Source of the DNA: Taxillus chinensis
Lineage: Eukaryota > Streptophyta > Magnoliopsida > Santalales > Loranthaceae
Reading direction: 5' to 3'
DNA: 64,000 nt
NCBI GenBank assembly: GCA_023512835.1
Contig: CM042090.1
Location: forward strand, 20,434,356 to 20,498,355
Of this stretch, positions 11,404 through 22,673 are shown piece after piece. The translations under genes were made by a program, and so were the position numbers. The notes below the pieces were generated by a model that saw only the letters and a program-made list of their open reading frames with translations, searched no databases and had not been told where the DNA came from. Position 1 is the stretch's first letter; every line of letters starts with the position of its first letter.

Positions 11404-14400
11404 TCACTTATCCTCTTCAGAATCAGAAGCATTCTTTGAATTTATATCTAGCTTTATCGAATGGGGAGGGGCACCTGCAATAAAAGGGGAGGAATATTAG
11501 TGTATGCCGCATTCATTTTCCCGACAGTCCTTGCATATAAAAGTATCAAGAGTCACAACAGTAGTAGCACTAAACAAAACCATTAGCATTTCCGCACTAG
11601 AGATCCGATAGAAACAAATGTACAGAAGCACAATTTAGCTACTTCGCTATTAAATAACATGATGAGCACTTGCAAGGTAGCCAATACCATCTTAAGTGGA
11701 ACACTAGTAGTTGGGAGTTCGGATATGATCACATACTGAAATATAGATATTAGATAATAAAGTACCAGTAAGTGCAAATCAAACATTATATGAATTTTTT
11801 TAAAATGCAATAATAGATGGGACTAAGGGTACATTCATGTTAATTTTATTTCCCAAAATAACTTCCATATTCTAATTTTCTCAACAGACCCTCTAACCTG
11901 AATTTCCTGAAATTTATTTTGCAATTTTTTTACTTATAATTTAATGAAACACACATATAAATGGGAAAAAATGTTCAAATAAAATTACATTCCATAACGA
12001 ATGCGAGTCTTTAAATAAAATTAAGACCATTTACCATTACACAATGTCAATGAAATTCAAAAATAAATATAATACAAATATCATAATAGAGTAATTTGAG
12101 AATTCAGAAAATTCTCAACTTCTATTTTCACTCCCTGTTCTATTTCCCAATTTCCCGAACAGTGAACAGCCAGTGCATTTCGAGTGGTTTTTCTTTTAGA
12201 GTAAGAGTGAGGGTAAGATGGTAAAGCTAACAACAAAATTAAGCTCAAGCCATTTGCTTAAATAGTCAATGTCAGTGTCATAAAATAGGGAGAAGTTCTA
12301 AAAGAGAGCATGCCCTTCTTGGGCCTACATCATGCCAATTTATAGTAGGTGTACAATGTAAAATAAGAAACTTTTTAGATATGAAAATCTTATGAATAAA
12401 GAAGGGATAATATCTCCATATTTCTAATATCTAATAATTATACTAAATATCATAGAATAATATCTGGATGATATATTTTCTAATAATATTAAATATGATA
12501 TCTTCAAGATGAAGCTTATAAATTGCACTTCAGTTTGCTACACTTTTTATAACGAAAGGACAAATTTTATAAAATGGCATCAAAAGAGTACAAATAACAT
12601 CAAAAGGGGGGAGTCTAAAAACCCGATTAAGGAAGAGAGATTTCAAAAGTTTGTTACATCAACAATTGAGGTCCAAAGTTTATTTTCCACTTTACATGTC
12701 CTGCTTTCTAGCGCCATGTTTTTCAGTTTGCTACAGATTATTAATCATCGAACAAAACAATATAAAAATTAATACTCTGTTAGGAGTTGCATCCTTGGTG
12801 TAGCATGCTTCCACCATGGTAACAAAACAATAGTTATACACAATTCTACAATTCTCCATTCACAGCCAGAAAAATAGCTAACAAGCTGCAATCTTCCACA
12901 AACTAAAGACAGAATGCCACTAAATCCTACACCACAACACAAATAGCAGTTTAAGACAACTCCTAGCAAATTCCTTAATTTTGAGTAGAGGATGGAACAT
13001 CAGCAACAAACATCAATGGATGGAATCTCAAACGACACAAGGCATAAATAGCCATGAACAAAAACATAGGTTTTATATGAGACTTAGCTAAGCCATCAGA
13101 ATCAAAACCGTGCCTCCAAAACCTGGTATTTTCATATGGGGTCTTATTAAAGCCTCCAAGACCTGGTATCTTTACATGGGGAGTACTGCACGGGTTTGAG
13201 CATGGCACACAAGACAATCAAGATGTTGGCTGACATGGCACTTTTTGTACTGATCTTTCCTTCAGTCCATCTGTCCTCGGGTACATATTATGAGTTCTTA
13301 GTATTTAAGGTTCACCTCTCCTAAGGGTGCCATTTCAGGATCACTTCCCCTAGGGGTGCCATGCTAGTTTTGCCTCTCCTAGCTTGTTCGGCATGCTAGG
13401 GTTGCCTATCCCTGTATTCCTCCTTAGCATTCATAGTGCAATGATAATGGGGGCATTAACTAGAACAAAGGGAAGAAATATACCTCAAGGTAAAATGATA
13501 GCAGCAATAAAGGCCTAAAGGACAATGGCTAAAAGAGGGGGAGGAGGGGAAAAATCTATAGGGTAATACAAAAAATTGGAAGAAGGCGAAAAAAAAAACA
13601 ATGACTAAAGAAATCTGGAACATCAGCCAGGTTATTCTCAAAACATTAATAGTACCCTTTTTAAATAAATAAATAAATAAATAAAAGCAGACTACCTCTG
13701 CAGCAGAAGCTGAAGCTCTTTTGGAAAACCCCTAGGCTTGGGCTTAGGTTGTGCCTATTTATAGTTGGTGTACAGTGTAAAATAGGTAACTGACTCCAAT
13801 TGAAATCCTATGAAATAAAGGGATAATACTTCCATGCATCCAATCTAATATACTTATATGTAATCATTGACATCTATATAACTAGCTATCAGACAATAAT
13901 ATCTCAAAACATATTTCCTAACAATATTTTTAAAAGGGAATATCTTCAGTGGACGTGTTGCAGCATGGCATAAATAAACTCACAAAACTCAATGCATATA
14001 ATTAGGCAAAGTCAATCTGTTTGGAATTGTATGGTCTGAGAAGAAGAGGATTAGCTTGCAGGCAGGCTCTTATGTGCAACGAGCCAATTTAATGAGTTCA
14101 CGTGCGGGGGGCACGACTACCACCTTATGAGATATCCCGTTTCTTACTTAGCATCCACTCAAATTTAGGCATCCATGTATTCATATAAGATTTTGATATT
14201 ATAGGAGATTCATCGGGAGCCAGATCTGATAAAACACCACTAGCACCACCTATGGATCACCCGCATCACACCCTCCCACTGCTCTCGCAATCACAAAGTT
14301 TCATTTCCCGTTTTGCTTTGGGGTTTCCGCTCATCAACATAAGAAATACTATAATTTTCAACATTATAAGCAAATCAGGAGAAATTAAATCAAGAATAGC

Positions 14401-15029
14401 AATTACTAAAAGATAAAATAAAATTGATAGGAGTAGGAAACAAAATTCACGCTAGTAAAATAGGGAGGGAAGGGGAAATGGGTAATGAAGAAAATTGATA
14501 AATGAAAGAAAGAGAGGTAGGTACCCTGATGGGACTGGTGGTTGAGGTAAAAGGCGGAAGAAGGCCAGCCTCTGGAAGTGGTGAGAGACATGACCTCCTC
14601 GTCAGACAAAGAGTTATTCAACTTGGAGAGGAACTCAAACAGGGCTTCGGAGGGAGTTCGCAGGGGGGGCGGCACCCAGTAGGAGGATCCGGGCACCAAC
14701 GGAAGCCAGTCCGGAGCCGATCGCCTCACCCTGATTCGATGGACCACTTCGTCAAACTGCCGCAACGCCACGGCAGTCGATGTCAATGACAACGGCGGCG
14801 GCGGTTGTGGTTCCATTTCCATATCCACCATATCGCCTCCGGAAGCTGCTGCGCTGGAGTCGGCGTCCATATCGACGGCGGCGAGGGGTTGGTCTGAGCG
14901 GTGGCGGATTATAGTGGAGCGGATGGATGGGGGACTGTGTTTGCAAGGGACGAGCGGGCAGCGACCCGCCGAATCGGATCCCGATAGGGAGAGGCGAGTA
15001 AGGGTTTGAGTCAAGGATCGAGCCATCAT
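11404..15029 (-). CDS. Uncharacterised plant protein with a WLPLVPGSSYWVPP motif, two exons
   Basis: Exon 1 runs 15029-14525 from a double ATG (the second Met directly follows) to a donor GTACCT. Exon 2 runs 11474-11404 after an acceptor TTTTATTGCAG and ends in TGA. Exon 1 ends one base into a codon and exon 2 supplies the other two, so the join is in phase and predicts about 191 residues. The N-terminus (MARSLTQTLTRLSLSG) is rich in Arg, Ser and Leu with no acids, like an organelle-targeting peptide. The middle has a Pro-rich stretch, then a VHRIRVRRSAPDWLPLVPG segment running into SSYWVPP, then LSDEEVMSLTTSRGWPSS. The tail is acidic (SDSEEDK). I recall plant proteins of unknown function with WLPFVPGxSYWVPP and a GWP segment, so it is probably a real gene. 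The intron is 3 kb and contains repeats; a further small exon cannot be excluded. Confidence 0.65.
12297..12495. repeat. Repeat copy A, LTR-like, in the 11404-15029 gene intron
   Basis: The segment shares TTTATAGTWGGTGTACARTG, then TGTAAAATA, an AAATCYTATGAA block and GGGATAATAYCTCCAT with the copy at 13733-13945, in the same order and spacing. The composition resembles a copia-type LTR, but no terminal TG/CA, PBS or coding domain is seen. Confidence 0.5.
13662..13685. repeat. (AAAT)n microsatellite
   Basis: About six AAAT units lie in the intron of the 11404-15029 gene. Confidence 0.8.
13733..13945. repeat. Repeat copy B, LTR-like, in the same intron
   Basis: This is the partner of 12297-12495 in direct orientation, 1.44 kb away. 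The sequence between them holds no recognisable retrotransposon protein. The pair may be remains of one decayed element or two separate insertions. Confidence 0.5.
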
Positions 15030-15132
15030 CCTCCAATTCCAATCCTAACTCTTCTCCTGCCGGTGATATAATGATGATTGATTTCTTCCAAACCAAGCAA
15101 TTATGAGCCACCATATAATATCGATTGAACAT

Positions 15133-17369
15133 CGCTAAATATATTTATTAGTCTTCGGAAATGTAAATAAAAATATAATTGCAAAAGATATTTGAATGGC
15201 ACATTTTATATTAAATTTAATGTATTAAATTAACCTTAATATTAAAGGCTAGTGTTACAACAAATTTAAAATTTACAGCATTGTTTTCATAAATTTACAG
15301 TTTTAAATTATTTTTTAATTTAAAATAATATTTTATATTATTTATTTTATTTAATAATAAAAATTTATAATTTAATATGAAATAAAAGTTAATATTATGA
15401 GAAACATGAAGGAGAGAAATAAAAAAATTATATAATTTAATAATTATAATGAGTAAATATTATTCTTTAATACATTAAAAAAATTATATAAATCCCATAA
15501 AGAAAGTTAAATATGTAACATCTATTGTGCTAATTTTTTTATAACTTTTTAACTTTTTCTTATAAATATAGAGAAACGAACTTCTATAGAAAATCTGTTA
15601 CTAATGCTCTTATAATTTATATGCAATATACTGAAGTATCACTTGAAAATATCTATAATATTTTAATAAAATATAATAAACTTTGACAATAGATAGCTAT
15701 TATATTAATTAAATTACTAGTTTTATAAATACGTCTCGAGTCTCATTCTATACTTTTTTAAAAAAAATATTGCATGCCTAAAATTAGCATGAGAACCTTA
15801 ATAACACTAAAATTATAAGTTTATAGGTTAAACTATATTTTTTCAAATATCATCCACACTATATTTTTATCTTTATCTTTATCTTTATTTTTTAAAATAT
15901 TATCATATAATATTTTTTCAAATATCATCCACACTATTATCTTTATCTTTATTTTAAAGGATGTACAGTAAAATTTTAAAGATATTAAAAAAAATTACAT
16001 ACATCATATTCTTTATTTATACATCTATATGATAACATAATATATTTTAAATTATTAAGATATTAAATGTATGGAGAAAAGTGCCAAATGACATGATGTA
16101 TGGAGAAAAATACATTTTATAGGATGAATAGTGGATCTCTAAATATAAAAATTCACTATAGCAACTCTATTTTAATCTTCAAATTTTACAGTTTAAAGGA
16201 TATGATGTATTATAATTTTTATTCAAAACTTTAAGTTTCTCTAAATTTTAAAGAAAGTTATATTTTTAAATGACAATTTCAATCGACATAGCATAATATT
16301 AACGCATTGTAAATGTGTAATATATAAATTAAATAAATTTTAAGTTTATTATAATAATCCACCTTTTATATCAAAGTTGAATTAATATGTATTTTTTAGC
16401 ATTATTATGAATTTAATATAAAACAATTCATTTTGTTAGTCTGTACAAATATAACTATTTACATGGCTTGCCAAAAAATGTCAAAAAAAAAAATGTCACT
16501 TAATAAGTATTGCATAGTTAAGGATCACCACATGAGCTAGGGAAAGGGGGCATATAGGGACTTGGGGAAGGGTTTGATACAAAATTTTACAAGTAGGTAC
16601 ATATTCAAGTGATACTTTTTAACTTAACTTGTTTTTTAAAAGAAATTATACTTGATTTCTATGATTTTTTATAGTCTTAGACTAGATTCTTATTATGATA
16701 TATAACAGTTTGACTATCAATCGACTCACTCGTAATATAGGCAAGTCCAACATTTATCTTTTAGCTTAAATTACTTAAGTGTCTTTTATTAGGAAATAAG
16801 TTTTATATCACAAGAAAAATCCCTTTGTCAGTGTATTATGGCAACATTGTAGCTTAAAAGAGCAAATGTGAGAGCGAGGAAATAAAATATAGGTTTTTCT
16901 GTTCGGATAAGTCGAGACGCAGACTTATCCGCATGTCAAAATATTATTCACTTTAGGTTCGACACATCGGCCTACATGGCTTTGAAACACATTATGACAA
17001 TTTGAGCCTATTTCACTATATTAACCTTCTTGGCTTTTCCAATTTTTTTGTGTGACAACTTCTTAACAATCTCATCTTTTGTCACACATCGAAAATACTC
17101 ATATTTTAAAAAAACACACTTTTAAAAATACTTATAAAAAAATACTTTTTAAAATTCAAAATTCAACACAAAAAATATTTAACATATATAATATAAAAAC
17201 CAAAACATGTACAAAACAATCCAATATTTACCCATATTAAATTAGCAAAATTTTAATTATTAATATTAATGATTTATTTTTGATAATTTTGGTAAATAAA
17301 CTAAAATTGTGAAATAATAATAATTATTTAAAAAAACATATATAAAATAACTTATTTATATGTATTAGC
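15133..17369. other. AT-rich intergenic sequence, no gene seen
   Basis: Stops are dense in all frames. A CTTTATCTTTATCTTTAT microrepeat at about 15865-15890 recurs at about 15930-15955 with the flanking TTTTTCAAATATCATCCAC. Nothing else could be assigned. Confidence 0.6.
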
Positions 17370-17600
17370 CCTAATGTACAAAGATTTCTGTACCATTATA
17401 TTAATGTTCTTTCTCCTCACATCTTAACAATACTAGAACGGAAAATGAACCCATTTTCCTTTTTCTTTTTTTGAATTTTATTGATCAACAATTTGTTATC
17501 CACGTTTACTGTGTAGAACTTTACACCATGTGATTAGAGACAAAGGATAATTTTCTTCATATGGCTACACTGCTCAGTAGAACATGTAAGTGGGGGTTTT
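17370..17600. repeat. Duplicated segment, copy 1 (downstream of the F-box gene)
   Basis: It shares ATCAACAATTTGTTATCC, GTAGAACTTTACACCATGTG and TTAGAGACA with 20518-20750 in the same order. The copies are about 80% alike by eye and lie 3.1 kb apart in direct orientation. Confidence 0.75.
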
Positions 17601-17807
17601 CTGAGGACGGCTGATTTGATCAGGCAATTCTGTTGGGACTGAGGGCACCTGTAGACGTTGAAGAAGACAACTCTGGGCATCTAACGGATTTTCCAGCGGC
17701 CATAACCTGCTAAACTCATTCCCCTCGTATAAATAATAATATGTACAAGATATCTTTAGAGTAAGCAGTAGCCCAAATTAGCTCAACAATCCCCTGTTTC
17801 CCTACAG

Positions 17808-18782
17808 CTAAAGCATCAGCTCCACAAGAAAGAGCTCCCCATCAAACCTCAGGCCAGATGATTCACTTTGTTGAACCAAACCATCCACCATTCCACCAAA
17901 CATGTACATATATCGACCAGTTGGGTCCACACAACTTCGGTGAAATGAGCGGCAGCTGAGTTTGAAACCCTTTGACTTCAGCCTCTTCCACAATTTCACT
18001 GAAAGCAATCCTTTATTCTTAAGCGGTGGTGTTTTGGTGGGCTGGAATGCAGTGATATCTAATAACCAAAAGTCATCTTTCCGTTTTCTGTATGAGTCTT
18101 CACCTCCATGAATCAGCACTTTACCTCCTATTACTAGAGTTGCAGAGTGACCGACTCGTGCAAGGGACGGTCCTTCAGGGATATCCTGTAAATCATACAG
18201 TACTTTCACCCATTTCAGATGACCATCAGATATATCTAACATCCAAACATCATTAAGGACTTCATAACCTGATCCCCTCCCTCCAAACAGCACTGTTTGT
18301 GTTCTCCCAACACAGGTCATTGTATGCCCAGAACGAGCTGGGGGTGATGGATGGGAGATGACCTCATGCCACATGCCAAAACAAAGATTCTCAGAGATAT
18401 CTAAAACCCATGTGTCGCCCAGTCTGAGACCACACACTCCAATTCCCCCATGGATAACCATCCTCATATTATCAATGTAACACCCCGCATGTGCTCCACG
18501 TGGTGAGGGTGCAACATTACCAACATCCAGAAGCCTCCACAACAATGTGAAACCAAGGGTATCGTCCCATACTAATTGCCCGATCCATGTATCATTTTGA
18601 CGAACACCATGGTCATTGATCCCTCCAAAGAGAATAAGAGAATTACCAAGTACAACACATGTATGGCCAAATCGTCCATTTGGGATTCCTGAACTAATTC
18701 TCTGCCACTTCAACAAACTCTTCAAATCATCACCTAAGTATGCCACCCATGTATCATCGAGATGGCGTCCTTTTTTTTTTTT

Positions 18783-18813
<31 letters not shown>

Positions 18814-21800
18814 TGTCGGGGTAAGATGATGGTTGTCAAAAAAAAAGTAACAAATGAATGCAATGCAACTATGTTCTATTGCAAGAAGGAATATTTAAAA
18901 AAAAAATCTAGTACTTGGGCTACTGCCAATCTGAAACTTTACGGAAAATTCAAGAGTATATAATTTGATTAGCAGCCAAAAATATACATAATGGAAGCCG
19001 TGTCCTACTACTTTTTGCTTGCACTTTATATCCTTAAACCTTAAGCTAAAATATTTTTAACGCTGAAGGCCAAGGGGAGTGACAATAACCCTCAGCCCAC
19101 CCTGGCTTTGTATAAATGCCAAATTCAGCACTTTAGCCGCTTTTCTTCTATATTTTTCAAATGTACCTTCTTTTTATCACTCTTTGAAAATAAACGTTGT
19201 AAAAACAGTACACTATTCAAGTCAGTTGAGGTACCTCTAGCACCTATAGTCCTAGGTGGACAAGTCGGTCGTAGGAGGCTTACATGTTACATAATTTCTT
19301 CTATAAATATTTATTCACAGATATCATGAAAATCATAAGAGATTCTGAATAATACATGCCAAAACATACTGTATGACTAAATTGCAAAAAAATGTAGATA
19401 ATAATTGTTTTTTTTTTTAAATAGAAATTTAAAATTGAGATATAGTAATTATTAATACAATAACAATACTATTAACAAACTAAGGTGAAAATCAAAAATG
19501 CAAGTTGAGATAAATAATCTAGAACTTTGAATCAATCAAAGTGGGGGAGGTTATAATAAGTAACATTTAAACAAACAAAAATGAAAATAAGTAGCAATAT
19601 TGCACTATTATAGTCATGGTCTCATAATGGGTCAGAGCAATTGAATTAGTGTAATAGGAATGACAATTGGGAGAGGTCTGTCGTCGAGTTTTCTTGTATT
19701 TTTTTCGTTGTTTGAGGGATTGGATGTCTATTTTGGGTGATCTCCATTGTTCTTCCTTGTGATATGTTATTAATGATTGTTTCTTTTGAGTTGATTATCG
19801 TCTTTTTTGTCGTAATTATGCCTTCGCATGTTTTTCGCGTGTTTCTTGTGTGCGATTTTCATCTAATAAAATTTGTCATATTTATAGAAAAAATAATAAT
19901 AACATTGCACATTATAGTCATGGTCTCATAATAGGTCAAATCAATCAAATTAGTATAATAAGAATGACAATCAAATAAGTAGTACCATTACACTATTATA
20001 GTCATGGTCTCATAATGGGTCAAATCACTTGATTTTGCCTCGGTGGCCGTCTAGACTACTTTTTAGACCACTAATGAAAATCAAAGTACTGATTGCATCA
20101 AATTCTGTTGTGTCTTACTCTTACCCTTAACCTTTATTACTTCTCCAAAGTGGTGCATCTCAGTCCTGTTAATTGGTGCAATTAGGGTGCATCAACTTCT
20201 ATTATTATTATTATTAATAATTTTAATTCTCTTCCAAATAGGGAATTGTTTGCATCAGTACAACTTGAATAAGATAGAGTTTTAAATAGTTTCTATTCAA
20301 GTCCAAATTTACTTGGGAAAGTCACTTAAAATTTTCTTTAAGATTGTTTTGACTTTGAACCTGTGACCCGGTCAATTAATTTGAGCAGAGTAATGTGAGA
20401 TCCGAAGGACAAGGAGAAATGATAGATTTACTCCATCGAATTTTATCAACTAGAAAGGTTTCTTGGAAGCTATTACTTGTCTATGATATTATTTAGGGTG
20501 TATAGATAAAGGACCAGAAAGTTATTCCTAATCTACAAAGAACCAACTATATTAATGCTTTCTCTCCTCAGCCTTTTAACAATACGAGAATGGAAAATGA
20601 AGTCATTTTCTTTCTTCTTCTTCCTTTTTTTATTTATTGATCAACAATTTGTTATCCCTGTTTACTGGGTAGAACTTTACACCATGTGGTTAGAGACATT
20701 ATAATTTTCTTCACATGGTTATACTGCTCGGCAGAAAATCTACAGTGGTGTTTTTTTAAATTGTACGAAAGTATCTGAATCTGAGTACGCCAGACTCTAA
20801 TTCATTCAGTCTTTTGGATAATATAACTGGTCATGCTAAATAATGACAGAATATGGCTAGCTGAATCAGTGTTTTTTTTTTTTGCTGAATCTGTGAGCCC
20901 ATTCACTTTGGACAAAAATACCTTGTCCTCATCCGTGAGTCTTTCATCCTTCTTGAGTCTATTGACGAAATGCAAAAGCAAAATCCGATGTTGCTGCCCT
21001 AGGACCTTCACCGTAGAGCCTTGGTTTGCTTCTGGGTTAACTTCACAGGACAAAACATATGTTCCTGTTTTTTCCATCATTTTAAGGAAATTTTACATTT
21101 GACCTTGAATGATGACCTTATGAACTCATTAGTCATACGCAGAGTGTTTGGGCAAGTTCATATTTATAAACATCAAATTATTTATTAACGGTTTAGTGTT
21201 TCAATTTGGGGGATGAACTCATTAGGGACCACGTTTGATGTTCCTGATGAACCAAAAGTATCATAAGGCTAAGGATTTGGTCTGTAACTTGTTATCAGAT
21301 GTTTGTTATCAGATGTTTGAAAAAAAAAACAATCAGCATTCAGCAATTAGCTTAATTCTGTTCAGCAGTAAGGTTTTGGTATTTAGCAACATTTAACATA
21401 TAGTGCAAACAAACTCTAGCTAATAATACAAATATTTTTTCTTCTTTTTTGATAAAAAGAAGTATAGAAACATCACAACGAACAGTCTGTAGGAATAATG
21501 CTTTGGTTTACTCAAAAGATACTACGTAAAGGAACAGTCCAATTTGGGGTAAGACCCAATCAAAGTTTCGCTGCCTTAATTTTATGACAAACAACAAACA
21601 AATTGAAGAGCGGAATACTTTTAGCATAGTGAGCTCACAGATACAATCTAATGTATTGTGGAAAGGTTGCAAAAGGTTTGACTACCCACCAAACCCACAA
21701 GAAAAAGCATGACATATTGATCATAGCATGCGCCTGAGCAATCTCAAAAGAAAGCATAGAGTCCAATGTTCCTTAAAAAAAGTACCAGTCTGAACGGAAG

Positions 21801-22673
21801 GGGAAGGGTTGGCTCAAATCTGTCATGTTATCATAATACTCACAGGTGCATCGATTCTGATGCAATAAACAGCATTGATACTTGAGAATATGTTGAGAAT
21901 GTCATATAATATACACATAACAGCGAGTATGGGAAATGGGCAGAAAATTTATTCTTAATATGTGCCCATAGATCATCAATCAGGCATTGGACCTATCTAA
22001 AATGGATGGACAAGCACATCAACACAATCAATCAGAACCGCAACTTTAATTAAAAAAGGGGGGAATGAAACAAGACTAGACTGACCTCCCTCAGAGCCTC
22101 CACCAAACAAGACGAGGCAATCGGAGACCAGGTTGAGAGAATGAGATGCCCTGGGTTTTGGGGCTGGAATTTCACCTCCTGGATCAGTCAATCGGTGGCA
22201 AAACACAGCGTCCAGCTGATAGACCTGCCGGTAGAGTTTCATCCAATTCCAGTTCCAATTCTGAGGAAGCGTGGTATGATGAGACCGGCGGCGTCGACGA
22301 TGACGACGATGTGGATCGCTATTGGCTTCTTCCAGGACTGGGACCATATGCGTATCTGAAGTAGCAGCAGCAGCAGCAGCAGCGGTGGTGTTAGTGAATT
22401 TGAGGGCATTCACAGAGTCGTCTCCGAAATCCTCCGGCAGATGGATTCCCAGAGAGTAGGGGAGCATCCCAAAGACCTGAATCTCGTGCAAGTCATGGAG
22501 AAGGAAAGGATTGAATCCACGGGAAGGAGTAGCAGAATCGAGAAAAGGTGGTCCTGGGCTATGTGAGTTATTGCCGACGATGACGATGACGATGACGATG
22601 ACGACGACGACGACAATGATATAGTAACGTTGTCTGCGCTGCAAGTACTGCTGCTGCTCTCCGCGGTCGCCAT
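17808..22673 (-). CDS. F-box/kelch-repeat protein (At1g51550-like), with an apparent 1-base frameshift in exon 1
   Basis: Exon 1 (22673-22086) begins MATAESSSS, has a 13-residue Ser run, then an F-box (AQDHLFSILLLLPVDSILSF...LWESICRR). It continues in another frame with MKLYRQVYQLDAVFCHRLTDP and RASHSLNLVSDCLVLFGGG. Exon 2 (18769-17808, TAG stop) carries the kelch repeats: GRFGHTCVVLGNSLILFGG, PRGAHAGCYIDNMRMVIHGG, RSGHTMTCVGRTQTVLFGG, RVGHSATLVIGGKVLIHGG and a C-terminal FDGELFLVELML. About 516 residues are predicted. The donor at 22085 and acceptor at 18770 join in phase. The frame changes within TGCCGGAGGATTTCGG (about 22430-22440) and needs one extra base, so exon 1 is 588 nt instead of 589. 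This is either a real mutation or a consensus error. F-box/kelch proteins are substrate receptors of SCF ubiquitin ligases. Exon 1 also holds GCA (poly-Ala) and serine-codon repeats. Confidence 0.85.
18771..18813. repeat. T22-G21 homopolymer junction abutting a splice acceptor
   Basis: On the plus strand 22 T are followed by 21 G. Read on the coding (minus) strand, the intron ends in 21 C, then 22 A, then G, and exon 2 of the F-box gene starts directly after it at 18769. The usual pyrimidine tract next to the acceptor is therefore replaced by poly-A. Confidence 0.9.
19600..20035. repeat. Three copies of a ~55-bp repeat in the F-box gene intron
   Basis: CATTATAGTCATGGTCTCAT (or a near match) followed by AATRGGTCARA occurs at about 19603, 19910 and 19992. 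The first two copies continue through TTAGTRTAATARGAATGACA. All are in direct orientation. Confidence 0.75.
20518..20750. repeat. Duplicated segment, copy 2 (inside the F-box gene intron)
   Basis: This partner of 17370-17600 places a copy of the gene's downstream flank inside its own intron. The duplicated block holds no coding sequence. Confidence 0.75.
20802..21080 (-). other. Unassigned open frame of 92 codons in the F-box gene intron
   Basis: The frame starts MMEKTGTYVLSCEVNPEA and continues with a charged, plausibly folded segment (GQQHRILLLHFVNRLKKDE, LTDEDKVFLSKVNGL). Its composition is more protein-like than neighbouring frames. I recognise no family. It could be an exon fragment of another gene carried in with the adjacent duplicated block. 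Confidence 0.25.

Noticed and set aside
13240..13430. CCTAGGGGTGCCAT-like motifs in the intron of the 11404-15029 gene
   Set aside because: Only loosely repeated; no regular period and no protein-coding or regulatory support.
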